Part shown: positions 55,344 to 63,199 of the stretch, piece after piece
Layout of the letters: the number at the start of each line of letters is the position of its first letter
Position numbering within the stretch: position 1 is the stretch's first letter
Source of the DNA: Pseudoalteromonas rubra
Lineage (GTDB): Bacteria > Pseudomonadota > Gammaproteobacteria > Enterobacterales > Alteromonadaceae
Assembly: GCF_000238295.3 (NCBI RefSeq)
Contig: NZ_AHCD03000044.1
Location: 682,001-746,000 of the forward strand
Reading direction: 5' to 3'
DNA length: 64,000 nucleotides
The notes under the pieces: generated by a model
Databases searched by the model: none
The model's input: the letters and a program-made list of their open reading frames with translations, nothing else
What the model was told of the DNA's origin: nothing
Program-made: the position numbers and the translations under genes

Positions 55344-55757
55344 CTAGTAAAACTTACACATCCCCAATCCCAGCTTTTCGCCGTCTCGCAGTGAATAACC
55401 GTAGCGCTGGTAGAAGGTTTCTTTACCAGCCGCAGCCAGCAAAGCGGCGGTCGCGCCGCTTTGGCAATATGCCGCCAGATACTGCTCTATGTTGTCCATA
55501 ATAAGGTGGCCAAGACCCTGGCCCTGGTGGCTCGGGTGCACTATGACATCCTGAATGTAAAAGTACATGTGCCCGTCGCCCACAATTCGGCCACAGGCAA
55601 CTAATTTATCTGCCTGACGACACTGCACCCAGTAAAGTGATGCCTTAATGCTGGCCGCAACGATATCGGGTGCAGGGTTTTGCCAGCCTGCACTTTTGCG
55701 CAGCGCACTAAACTCCAAGGGATCAGGAGGGGTATGCAGGATCTTTAGTTCAGTCAT
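55344..55757 (-). CDS. GNAT family N-acetyltransferase
   Basis: The ATG at 55757 gives 137 residues; a longer frame to 55943 runs inside the upstream chemoreceptor gene and is not credible. It has motif A VHPSHQGQGLGHLIMDNIE (Q-x-x-G-x-G), the preceding strand YIQDVIV, and the closing FYQRYGYSLRDGEKLGL. The start overlaps the chemoreceptor stop by eight bases, so the two may be co-translated. The substrate is unknown. Confidence 0.82.
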   Translation of the reverse strand: MTELKILHTPPDPLEFSALRKSAGWQNPAPDIVAASIKASLYWVQCRQADKLVACGRIVGDGHMYFYIQDVIVHPSHQGQGLGHLIMDNIEQYLAAYCQSGATAALLAAAGKETFYQRYGYSLRDGEKLGLGMCKFY

Positions 55758-57705
55758 CGACGTCAAACCTGTCAACCAGTTGATCCAGATTATTGGCCAG
55801 TTCAACCAATTGTGTTGCACCTGTATGTAGCGCATCGGCAGAGTCGCCCACTTGTTGTACTGACTGACTGACACCGTGAATACGAGATTGGGTGTCCTCG
55901 GCGGCCTGCCCTTGCGCATTGGCTTGCTGGGAAATATCAGCAATGATCGCCTTAACGCGGGAAACTGAGCTGGCTATGTCGTCGAATGCCTGATGGGCCA
56001 GCTCCGACTGGTCGATGGCATGTTTTGATTCACCCACACTGGCTGTCATGCGTTCAGACACACTGCGAGTTTGCTCAATCAGCTTAGTTAAGACCTGTTC
56101 AATATCCTGAGTGGCATCGTGAGAGCGCTGTGCCAGCGTCCTTACTTCGTCGGCCACAACCGCAAACCCCCGGCCTTGCTCACCGGCACGGGCTGCTTCA
56201 ATGGCGGCATTCAGTGCCAGCAAATTTGTTTGTTCGGCGATGGTGCGGATCACCTCCAGAATATTGGTGATGTTGTTACTTTCATTTTCAAGCTTACTCA
56301 TGGCCGTCGCTGAGTCGCCCAGAGAGTCGTTAAGCTTGGCGACCTGAGCCACGGTACTTTGGATCATCTGATTACCGGTTTGGGTATGTTGCTCCGTCGT
56401 CGAGATTTCGTTGAGTGCATCACCACAGTTGTCACTGACTGTCATGGCCATACTTGCCATGGATTGCGTGGTATCCGTCGCGGTTTGTGATGTTTTTTCC
56501 TGATGTCGGCACTGATTACGAATATCATTGATCCGCGACTGAGAGCTCTGAGCTTCACTATTCAGGGTGCGTGCGTTGCCCTGAATATCTTTTACCAACG
56601 CATTAATGGAGTTGAGGAATTGGTTAAACCAGGTTGCCAGTTCGCTTATTTCATCATTGCCAATGACCTGGAGCCGTTTTGACAAATTACCCTCACCTTG
56701 AGCAATTTCCTTTAAACCGTCCGATACCATTTCAATGGGGTAAACGATTTTGTTAGCCAGCACGATAGCAATGACCACAAACAGCGCCAGCATGATGACC
56801 GCGATGATACTGATGCTATAGGTCATATTATAAGACGAGGTGAGGATCTCATCTTCTTCAATGATGGCGATAAAGGTCCAGCCTAGCTCTTCAGAGCGGT
56901 AAAACTTGGCATAAAAGGCTTTGTCCTGATACTCCAGTGTAATGAAAGGCGCATTTCCCGCGTTTCGTATAGCCTGATACCGGGCATCATTTAAATCACG
57001 AATGTTCTTAAAGTTACTGTCAGCATTTTTCGGGTCTGCCAGTACCGTCCCCTGATTGTCGAGCAGCAATAAGTAGCCGGTTTGGCCGAGTTTGATGTTG
57101 CTCACAATGTCGGTGAGTGTCGATAAGGTGACATCCAGAGATTGTACGCCCAGCATCTCGTTGTTTTTCATGATCCCGGTGGCAACGGAAACCATCGCCT
57201 GTCCCGTAACCCCCTGATAGGGTTCTGTGATAATGACCTGAGAGGGGGTAGAGCTCACCTGCTGATACCAAGGGCGCTTGCGTGGGTCGTAGTTACCAAG
57301 TGGCTCTGCGGGATACTGAATAAAGCCGCCCTCACGGGTGCCGAGATAGACAAACAATAGCTCGGGGTGAGTTTTACCAAAGGTGGTGTACAGATCGAAG
57401 ATGGCCGCCTCAGCCTCGCCGGAAGCGTCTGGCATCATCATCTTTTCGGCGCCCAGGTAGGTTGTGGTGTCCTTGCTCACCGACTGCACCGTTTTGCTCT
57501 GCGCTAAGAATCGGGCATTACTTTTCATCTGGTCAAAAAAGATGATAAATGCATTCTCAATTTGTCTGATCTCGTTAACCGACGTCTCTAAAAATCGGTC
57601 TAGTGACTCCTGTTTGGTGCGCGAGATACTCATGATGGATATTGCAAGAATAGGAATGATAACGGTCATGACAAAGCTTAAGATCAGCTTTTTACGCATT
57701 CTCAT
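55750..57705 (-). CDS. Methyl-accepting chemotaxis protein with dCache sensor
   Basis: The ATG at 57705 follows GAGGTGG at good spacing, giving 651 residues; a TTG at 57711 is an alternative. One membrane helix (about 8-28), a periplasmic dCache domain (about 35-290; YLGTREGGFIQYP, RKRPWYQQ, and the second-module ATGIMKNNEMLGV), a second helix (about 290-312), HAMP, and the signalling hairpin with the invariant tip EQTNLLALNAAIEAARAGEQGRGFAVVADEVR. The RKRPWY motif belongs to amino-acid-sensing dCache receptors, although ligand specificity is only inferred. Confidence 0.92.
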   Translation of the reverse strand: MRMRKKLILSFVMTVIIPILAISIMSISRTKQESLDRFLETSVNEIRQIENAFIIFFDQMKSNARFLAQSKTVQSVSKDTTTYLGAEKMMMPDASGEAEAAIFDLYTTFGKTHPELLFVYLGTREGGFIQYPAEPLGNYDPRKRPWYQQVSSTPSQVIITEPYQGVTGQAMVSVATGIMKNNEMLGVQSLDVTLSTLTDIVSNIKLGQTGYLLLLDNQGTVLADPKNADSNFKNIRDLNDARYQAIRNAGNAPFITLEYQDKAFYAKFYRSEELGWTFIAIIEEDEILTSSYNMTYSISIIAVIMLALFVVIAIVLANKIVYPIEMVSDGLKEIAQGEGNLSKRLQVIGNDEISELATWFNQFLNSINALVKDIQGNARTLNSEAQSSQSRINDIRNQCRHQEKTSQTATDTTQSMASMAMTVSDNCGDALNEISTTEQHTQTGNQMIQSTVAQVAKLNDSLGDSATAMSKLENESNNITNILEVIRTIAEQTNLLALNAAIEAARAGEQGRGFAVVADEVRTLAQRSHDATQDIEQVLTKLIEQTRSVSERMTASVGESKHAIDQSELAHQAFDDIASSVSRVKAIIADISQQANAQGQAAEDTQSRIHGVSQSVQQVGDSADALHTGATQLVELANNLDQLVDRFDVDD

Positions 57706-57900
57706 GGGCAACCACCTCGTTTTTTATTCTAATAATAGTGTAGTTGTGAACGGAGCATGTTGCTCTGATGTGATGTCAATTTATGACATTAATTCGAAGA
57801 TACTATTGCAAACTTTGCATGATAGAGCAAGGGGACAAGACTGAAGGGAGTGCTGCTTTATAAACAAGGCAGAGTTCTGAACTCAGAACTCTGTTTTGGT

Positions 57901-58056
57901 TTAACGGCAATAGTGGTACAAGGAAAACATATCACAAATTTTGCCTGATAATGAGGCGGCTACATCACCACCCGCGATTTGCGGCGTCGCCTGCTGAGGA
58001 AGTGAATGCGACTCCGAAAGGCGTTTCAAATTGGTTTTCTTTACCTTTATTTTCAT
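57901..58056 (-). CDS. Orphan TPQIAGG double-glycine leader peptide (lanthipeptide-like leader)
   Basis: This 51-residue frame is too short for most gene callers. It begins MKIKVKKTNLKRLS and has TPQIAGG at residues 24-30, the leader end typical of a family of precursor peptides annotated as class I lanthipeptide-like in Bacteroidetes and Pseudoalteromonas. The 21-residue core is DVAASLSGKICDMFSLYHYC plus Arg, with two Cys and three Ser, enough for a disulfide or thioether rings. No LanB, LanC, LanM or C39 transporter gene is in the window, so maturation would need enzymes elsewhere or none. The Shine-Dalgarno is weak. Confidence 0.6.
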   Translation of the reverse strand: MKIKVKKTNLKRLSESHSLPQQATPQIAGGDVAASLSGKICDMFSLYHYCR

Positions 58057-58248
58057 GTTGTTATCCAGTTTTTGTTGTATTAGAGATCATAGCTTTTCAA
58101 TCCCTGTATGATATTGATAAATAACCAGGCTCACTCAAACGAACCAAAAGTAAGCGGTGGCCCTGTGATTGAAGGGCTAAGCACTCCTTGCCTGCCTTCA
58201 TATTCATTTAAGCGCATGCACAATAATTGGTCAAATGTTTTTACTAAT

Positions 58249-59589
58249 TTATTTTATATCGTGTTTTTTCATCAGTTTATAGAAGTCTGAGCGATTTCTT
58301 TGAGCCAGTTTAGCGGCCTGAGGGACATTGTTCTCACACAGGGCGAGCACTTTTATCAGATAATCGCGCTCAAACTGACGTTTAGCTTCATTCAGCCCTA
58401 CATAGGCTTGCTTGTCGTCTTGTTCTGGCAGTGCGCTGATAATGCTGTCTGCGGTGACTAATTTGCCGGGTGTCATCGCCACACAGTATTCAACTACGTT
58501 ATGTAGCTGACGAATATTGCCTGGCCAGGCATAACTTAACAGCGCCGTAGTGGCATCTAAAGAGAAGCGTTTTTGCCCAGTGGCGAGTTGCTTGAGAAAC
58601 AAATTTGCCAGTAGTGGAATATCTTCAACGCGTTCACGCAGCGCTGGCAATTGAACGGCGACGACGTTGAGCCGATAGTACAGGTCTTCTCTGAACTTTC
58701 CTTCGCTGACAGCCTGCGCCAGGTTTTTATGGCTGGCGGAGAGAATACGTACATCAACCGCTTGTTCGTGCTGGCCGCCGATCGGCCGGACCGTTTTTTC
58801 CTGCAATACCCGTAATAGCTTTACCTGTAAGTCGAGCGGCATATCGCCTATTTCGTCCAGTAATAAAGTGCCTTTATCTGCACTTTGGATCAGCCCCTGT
58901 TTATCCGAAATTGCGCCGGTAAATGCGCCTTTTTTATGGCCAAACAGCTCTGATTCAAGCAAGTGTGCGGGCAGGGCACCACAGTTGATGGCGATAAAAG
59001 GGCCCTGGGCATGACTGCTCGCCTGGTGAATGGCGCGCGCGGTGACTTCTTTACCCGTGCCGCTTTCACCCTGGATCAATATATTAGCCTGGCTGGGCGC
59101 GATGGCTTTAATCTGCTGTACCAGCTGGCGCATGCTCTGGCTTTGGTGATACAAGCCATGAAAGTTATCAGGGTCTGTGAGCTGTGCAGCCCTTTTCGCA
59201 GGTAATGCTTTGTCGATCGCTGCCAGTAGTTCTTCGCTGTTTATTGGTTTGGTAATAAACGCGGTGATCCCTTGTTCAATGGCATCCACAGCATCGGGGA
59301 TAGAGCCATGTGCAGTCATCATGATCACAGGCAGGCCCGGGTATTGGGTTTGTAATTTCTGGTTCAGAGCGAGGCCGTCCATGTGATCCATACGTAAGTC
59401 GGTGATCACCACATCTACAGGCACACTTGCCAGTTGTCGTAAGGCCGTATGACCACTACTGGCCAGGGTGACATTAAAGCCATGGCTTTCGAGGCGTATT
59501 GCCAGCAGCTCGCTCAAGGCCGGGTCATCGTCGACCAGCAAAACAGAGGACGTGTGGGTGTCTGAGGTAGGCGGTATTGTATAAGACAT
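58249..59589 (-). CDS. glrR: Sigma-54-dependent response regulator GlrR (QseF)
   Basis: From the ATG at 59589 the protein has 446 residues; the track of the same frame runs upstream inside the lipoprotein gene. Receiver (about 15-130; phospho Asp 64 in VITDLRMDHMDG), sigma-54 activator AAA domain (Walker A GESGTGKE, the sigma-54-contacting GAFTGA, and LLLDEIGDMPLDLQVKLLRVLQ), and a C-terminal Fis-type HTH (about 405-445). It binds enhancer sites and opens sigma-54 promoters. The operon order kinase, QseG-like lipoprotein, regulator equals glrK-qseG-glrR of enterobacteria. The ATG overlaps the lipoprotein stop by one base. Confidence 0.9.
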   Translation of the reverse strand: MSYTIPPTSDTHTSSVLLVDDDPALSELLAIRLESHGFNVTLASSGHTALRQLASVPVDVVITDLRMDHMDGLALNQKLQTQYPGLPVIMMTAHGSIPDAVDAIEQGITAFITKPINSEELLAAIDKALPAKRAAQLTDPDNFHGLYHQSQSMRQLVQQIKAIAPSQANILIQGESGTGKEVTARAIHQASSHAQGPFIAINCGALPAHLLESELFGHKKGAFTGAISDKQGLIQSADKGTLLLDEIGDMPLDLQVKLLRVLQEKTVRPIGGQHEQAVDVRILSASHKNLAQAVSEGKFREDLYYRLNVVAVQLPALRERVEDIPLLANLFLKQLATGQKRFSLDATTALLSYAWPGNIRQLHNVVEYCVAMTPGKLVTADSIISALPEQDDKQAYVGLNEAKRQFERDYLIKVLALCENNVPQAAKLAQRNRSDFYKLMKKHDIK

Positions 59590-60125
59590 TATGGCTGCTC
59601 CGGTGTTTGAATGGGTGCATTCAGGGGCATGTCCTGAAGCCTTTGTTGTTCGATGTCGGCTAGCGCCTGTTTGAGCGTGAGTAGTGCCTGATTGGTTTGG
59701 GTCAGCTGCGTTTGGATCTGGCTCAATTTGGCATTGCTGCGATGCAAGCGGATCTTTTGTCCCCGCAGCACTTGTGTCTGTTGTTTCAGGGTATCGAACC
59801 ACAGATGGTAGTGTTGGGGCCAGTGCTGACTTTGTTTGATCTCTGCAATTGCTTGCAACTGTCTGGTTGTTGACACGGTATTGCAATAGCTGTGCATGAA
59901 GGTCTCAATAGCGACCTGACCGATATAAGGTTCAGGCTTTTGTTGCTCAACAGCTTGATTGTTTTGACACAGTGTCAGGTAGCGTTGCAATAGTAGAGCC
60001 AAAGAGGCGTATTTCGGCTCAAGCGTTTTACGTGGCCCGACAAATTGTGTGTTTTGCTGTGTCGGGCTCAGTTGGCAACCGCTCAGGCTGATAACGAGTG
60101 TGGTGATTAAAAGGAAGAGTTTCAT
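59589..60125 (-). CDS. qseG: QseG/YfhG-like outer membrane lipoprotein
   Basis: The ATG at 60125 overlaps the glrK stop by four bases (ATGA). The 178-residue protein has a lipobox LSGC (Cys about 17) and a helical body ending in a coiled coil (LSQIQTQLTQTNQALLTLKQ). In enterobacteria QseG links the outer membrane to the QseE (GlrK) sensor and controls its activity. The family is poorly conserved in sequence, so the assignment rests mainly on position between kinase and regulator plus the lipoprotein signal. Confidence 0.75.
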   Translation of the reverse strand: MKLFLLITTLVISLSGCQLSPTQQNTQFVGPRKTLEPKYASLALLLQRYLTLCQNNQAVEQQKPEPYIGQVAIETFMHSYCNTVSTTRQLQAIAEIKQSQHWPQHYHLWFDTLKQQTQVLRGQKIRLHRSNAKLSQIQTQLTQTNQALLTLKQALADIEQQRLQDMPLNAPIQTPEQP

Positions 60126-61531
60126 CTGCTTTCTCCGTGTTTTGGCAGTGTCAGAGTAAATTCGCATCCTGGCCGGGTATTTTGCCACTGTAACTGGCCA
60201 CCGCACTGGCTCATACATTCATGTGCAATGGCCAGGCCCAGTCCACTGCCTGCTATTTTTTGGCTGCGCTGGCCTCTGACAAAGGGTTTGAATAAGTGGT
60301 TGGCCTCCTGGGGATCGAGCCCGGGCCCATCGTCCCGGATACTGATCTGCCAGTGGCTTGAGGTAGCCAAAAAGTCGATGCGGATCTGGCTGTGTGTATA
60401 TTGAATTGCATTACTGAGCAGGTGTGTCAGAGCCAGTTTGACTGGTAGCTCAGGTAAGTCCGCGAGTTGCTGTTCAAAGTGCCAGTGAATACGGATATCT
60501 CGCCTCTGTAGACGTTGTGCAAAGTGGTCCTCCAGTTGCGCTTTGATTGCCCGGGCACTACAGCGTGCCTGTTGGCTGTGTGGGTGACTGGCAGCGCTAA
60601 ACGTAAGCAGATCGTCAATGAGCTGAGTGAGCTTGGCGACAGAGACGTGGAGAATATCGGTTACGCGTCGTTGTTTGTCATTGAGCTGCCCAAGGTGATC
60701 GCTATTCAGCAACTCTGTGCCCTCTTTAATGGAGGCGAGTGGGGTTTTCAGTTCGTGCGATACGTGGCGTAAAAAGGTTTCCTTTTGATGTTTGCTGGCA
60801 GCCAGCTCCTGGCGCAATTGCTCAAGACGCTCACCCAGCTGGCTGAACTCGCGGCTGCCTGCTAGCTGGATTGGCGTAGTAAAGCGGTCTTCACCAATGA
60901 CTTCTATGGCTCGCTCCAGCTGAAATAGCTGACCGGAGATCCGCTTGATCAGCCAGATACTCATGCCGACTAGGATAGGTAACAGAATGCTCAGTCCAAT
61001 TAAAAAGCGCTGCCGGATGAGACTTTGCTGCAAGAGCGCATCCGTTAGCTGTTTGTCCAGAGTCTGTTGCAGCGGTTGTGACTGACGAGCCAGAGCATCG
61101 GTCAGTGCCGACAGGGTGCTACTGTCTGGCGCCTGGGTGTGTTGGAGCAGGTGTTGCCAATTAGCGACTGTTGCGTCTTTCTTAAGTCGCGCAAGTAGTG
61201 ATACGAGCCCATTTTTTTGCACCTGCCAGCTTTTATTGATGCTTAGTTTTAGTTGTTCGCTTTGTAGTAACTGATTGTTTTGCTGTGCTTTATGAAGCGC
61301 CTGAAAGGCGTTTTTTAACTCACTGAATTCTGATTTAACCTTTTGATTATTGGTGTAAATATCCTGGATTCTATGCTGCTGATAAGCAACTGACTGAATA
61401 AACCACAAGGTCAACAACAACAGAGGAACCAGGGCCAGTAATAGCGCCATCAATGCTTGCTTCCACAATGCCTGAGAAAAAAAAGGTTTGAATGGCGTGT
61501 GTGAGCGTATTTCTGAGCTGGCATGGAGCAT
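60122..61531 (-). CDS. glrK: Sensor histidine kinase GlrK (QseE)
   Basis: From the ATG at 61531 the protein has 469 residues; a TTG start at 61573 would overlap a candidate operator. Two membrane helices (about 27-48 and 178-196) bound an all-helical periplasmic sensor. HAMP, HisKA with RHVSHELKTPLASI, and HATPase_c with SNAIQYTHSQIR, RDDGPGL and GSGLGLAIAHE complete the kinase. The receptor domain is Gln/Leu-rich and coiled. With QseG and GlrR it makes the GlrK-GlrR system that responds to envelope stress in enterobacteria. In this genome the divergent EF-hand genes may be its targets. Confidence 0.88.
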   Translation of the reverse strand: MLHASSEIRSHTPFKPFFSQALWKQALMALLLALVPLLLLTLWFIQSVAYQQHRIQDIYTNNQKVKSEFSELKNAFQALHKAQQNNQLLQSEQLKLSINKSWQVQKNGLVSLLARLKKDATVANWQHLLQHTQAPDSSTLSALTDALARQSQPLQQTLDKQLTDALLQQSLIRQRFLIGLSILLPILVGMSIWLIKRISGQLFQLERAIEVIGEDRFTTPIQLAGSREFSQLGERLEQLRQELAASKHQKETFLRHVSHELKTPLASIKEGTELLNSDHLGQLNDKQRRVTDILHVSVAKLTQLIDDLLTFSAASHPHSQQARCSARAIKAQLEDHFAQRLQRRDIRIHWHFEQQLADLPELPVKLALTHLLSNAIQYTHSQIRIDFLATSSHWQISIRDDGPGLDPQEANHLFKPFVRGQRSQKIAGSGLGLAIAHECMSQCGGQLQWQNTRPGCEFTLTLPKHGESR

Positions 61532-61565
61532 ATAGAACCTGATAGTTTGCGCGTTCTGGTTTGTC

Positions 61566-61583
61566 TGTTGCAAACTAGCGACA
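61566..61583. promoter_or_regulatory. Candidate GlrR enhancer site 1
   Basis: TGTTGC-AAACTA-GCGACA: compared with the TGTC-N10-GACA box known for enterobacterial GlrR this has one mismatch (T for C). The same TGTTGC-N6-GCGACA pattern appears inverted 68 nt downstream. Confidence 0.55.
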
Positions 61584-61633
61584 GCGATAAGTAACTGATT
61601 TTAAATAGTAAGCTAAAAACGCGAATTGAATTT

Positions 61634-61651
61634 TGTCGCCATTTAGCAACA
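61634..61651. promoter_or_regulatory. Candidate GlrR enhancer site 2
   Basis: TGTCGC-CATTTA-GCAACA, which on the other strand reads TGTTGC-TAAATG-GCGACA, matching site 1 at all 12 outer bases. Both sites lie upstream of the sigma-54-like promoter at 61725, at typical enhancer distance. Confidence 0.55.
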
Positions 61652-61724
61652 AATCGCCTTAATGTCCCCTGAACTTTCTTACCCAATAAAAACTAACTTA
61701 TTGAAAATTAATATCAAATTAAAC

Positions 61725-61742
61725 CTGGCATCAAAGTTGGAA
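61725..61742 (+). promoter_or_regulatory. Sigma-54-like promoter of the EF-hand genes
   Basis: CTGGCAT-CAAAG-TTGGAA fits TGGCAC-N5-TTGCA with the correct -24/-12 spacing; the -24 GG is present, the -12 GC is GG. It points at the EF-hand gene start 75 nt downstream. GlrR, encoded divergently, is a sigma-54 activator. Confidence 0.55.
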
Positions 61743-61815
61743 TAGTCTTGTCAAACGCAGCCTGCAAGCTAAGAACAGTTTCGCGGCGGCACAAATTCAA
61801 AAACAGAAGGAAAAT

Positions 61816-62040
61816 ATGATGAAAACAGCGATGACAATGATGACAGCTATGGCTCTGACGGTACTGGCGACACAGGCAATTGCAGGCGAGGATTTTGAAA
61901 AGTATGACACGGATGGTGACGGCACCATTAGTTTGAATGAAGCGACGGTAAACTCCTTGCTCATGGGCCAGTTCAAAGTGCTGGACAGTAATGGTGATGG
62001 CTTGTTGAGCAGAAAAGAGTTCTCTGAGTTTAGCGGCTAA
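61816..62040 (+). CDS. Secreted EF-hand calcium-binding protein 1
   Basis: The 74-residue protein has a signal peptide (about 1-23, ending AIAGE) and two EF-hand loops: DTDGDGTISLNE and DSNGDGLLSRKE, each with the 12-residue DxDxDG..E calcium-binding geometry. It is the first of three tandem genes, AGAAGGAAAA ribosome-binding site, and its promoter region carries a sigma-54-like element and two candidate GlrR sites. Calcium sensing or buffering in the periplasm is the likely role. Confidence 0.85.
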   Translation: MMKTAMTMMTAMALTVLATQAIAGEDFEKYDTDGDGTISLNEATVNSLLMGQFKVLDSNGDGLLSRKEFSEFSG

Positions 62041-62066
62041 GTCGCGTTTTAGCCGGAGGATCTGAT

Positions 62067-62294
62067 ATGCAAATTACAAACGTTTTTGCGTTGACCCTGG
62101 GGATGTTCACCTGTGCGTTAGTGTTTGCTTCTGAGGTCGATTTTGCACTTTTGGATGCTAACAGCGATGGCCTGATCAGTTGCTCAGAAGCTGCCAAGGT
62201 CTCTCTGGTCGCTGACGCATTTGAGCGCCTGGACATAAACCGGGATGGCGCGCTTAGCGCTAAAGAATTTAATTATTTTAACAAGCATTTATGA
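62067..62294 (+). CDS. Secreted EF-hand calcium-binding protein 2
   Basis: The 75-residue protein follows EF-hand protein 1 after 26 nt with a CGGAGGA ribosome-binding site. Signal peptide about 1-22 (ending LVFAS). Loops: DANSDGLISCSE and DINRDGALSAKE. The first loop has Ser for the more usual Gly at position 4 and a Cys (ISCSE), so its affinity for calcium may be lower and it may be redox-sensitive. Paralogue of its two neighbours. Confidence 0.83.
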   Translation: MQITNVFALTLGMFTCALVFASEVDFALLDANSDGLISCSEAAKVSLVADAFERLDINRDGALSAKEFNYFNKHL

Positions 62295-62304
62295 GGAACT
62301 TAAT

Positions 62305-62511
62305 ATGTACAAGTTTATGTTAAGCACCATTTTGATGGCAGCCAGTATTGGCGCGTATGCTGCGGACAGTTCATTTTCAACTTTTGATACCGATGGCGAT
62401 GGGTTTATCTCTAAGTCGGAAGCCGCGGGCTCGGATACATTGACGGTTATTTTCGAAAAACTGGACACCAATGGCGACGGCAAACTATCGGAACAGGAGT
62501 TTAGTCAGTAG
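62305..62511 (+). CDS. Secreted EF-hand calcium-binding protein 3
   Basis: From the ATG at 62305, after GAGGA, the protein has 68 residues; the frame extends into the previous gene to 62245 but the signal peptide starts at 62305 (about 1-19, ending GAYAAD). Loops: DTDGDGFISKSE and DTNGDGKLSEQE, both textbook. It is the last of three tandem paralogues, ten bases after EF-hand protein 2. A strong terminator follows. Confidence 0.85.
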   Translation: MYKFMLSTILMAASIGAYAADSSFSTFDTDGDGFISKSEAAGSDTLTVIFEKLDTNGDGKLSEQEFSQ

Positions 62512-62589
62512 GACATTACCCCCGACACAGTTATTTTCTCCCAATTTTGTATTTTTACGCAACGATCTTCATGGATCCTTCCATGAGCC

Positions 62590-62615
62590 AAGGCACCTGA
62601 TAAGGGTGCCTTTTT
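62590..62615 (+). terminator. Intrinsic terminator of the EF-hand operon
   Basis: AAGGCACC (62590-62597) pairs with GGTGCCTT (62605-62612), then TTTTT to 62615. Clear intrinsic terminator. Confidence 0.85.
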
Positions 62616-62621
62616 CGTCTA

Positions 62622-63179
62622 TCAGGCCGTTGCTGCCATGATATGTTCACTGCGTAACAGACCGTACATATAGCCATCATAGTAACCGTGGCTGAATTTA
62701 AAGTGCTGACGTAAATGGGCCTCACGTAGCATGCCCAGCTTTTCCATTAAGCGCCAGGAAGCCTGATTTTCGACAGCGCAAAATGCACAGATTTTATTGA
62801 GTCCAAATTGCTCAAAAGCAGCTTCAATAAGCCCGTTTGCAGCCTCAAACGCATAACCCTGGCCGATGTATTGTTCATTCAGGCGATAACCGATTTCGGC
62901 TGTTTTGGTGTTATGGCATAAAAACTTATACATGAGTTCACCGACTAGCACATTGTCTTCACGTCTGATAATGGCCAGAAGCAGCCTTTCATGCTCGCTG
63001 GCCTGCCAGGGGGCCGTTGCCTGATCAATTCGGTCCTGAGCATCTTTTAGTGTCGCTGGTTCACCAATATATCTGGAGGTATCCGGATTGCGCCTGCTCT
63101 CGTAAATGGCATGAAGATCGCTTTGCTGAAGCGGCCGGATGGTAAATTGGGCAGTGTTAAAGTGGAGTTTTTCGAACAT
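62622..63179 (-). CDS. GNAT family N-acetyltransferase (RimJ/RimL type)
   Basis: The 185-residue protein has the RimJ/RimL layout: FTIRPLQQSDLHAIYE near the start, IGYRLNEQYIGQGYAFEAANGLIEAAFEQFGLNKI (motif A and the helix after it), and the closing NQASWRLMEKLGMLREAHLRQHF. The last stretch is typical of enzymes that acetylate ribosomal proteins or amino-glycoside-like substrates; the target is unknown. It lies 20 nt downstream of an MFS transporter gene on the same strand, so they may be co-transcribed. Confidence 0.85.
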   Translation of the reverse strand: MFEKLHFNTAQFTIRPLQQSDLHAIYESRRNPDTSRYIGEPATLKDAQDRIDQATAPWQASEHERLLLAIIRREDNVLVGELMYKFLCHNTKTAEIGYRLNEQYIGQGYAFEAANGLIEAAFEQFGLNKICAFCAVENQASWRLMEKLGMLREAHLRQHFKFSHGYYDGYMYGLLRSEHIMAATA

Positions 63180-63199
63180 GATTTATCCCTATATTATAC

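Noticed and set aside
58108..58290. A plus-strand 60-residue frame with an SGG segment (KVSGGPVIEG) near the TPQIAGG peptide
   Set aside because: No Shine-Dalgarno, the leader part does not look like a GG leader, and the end runs antisense into glrR. Probably chance.
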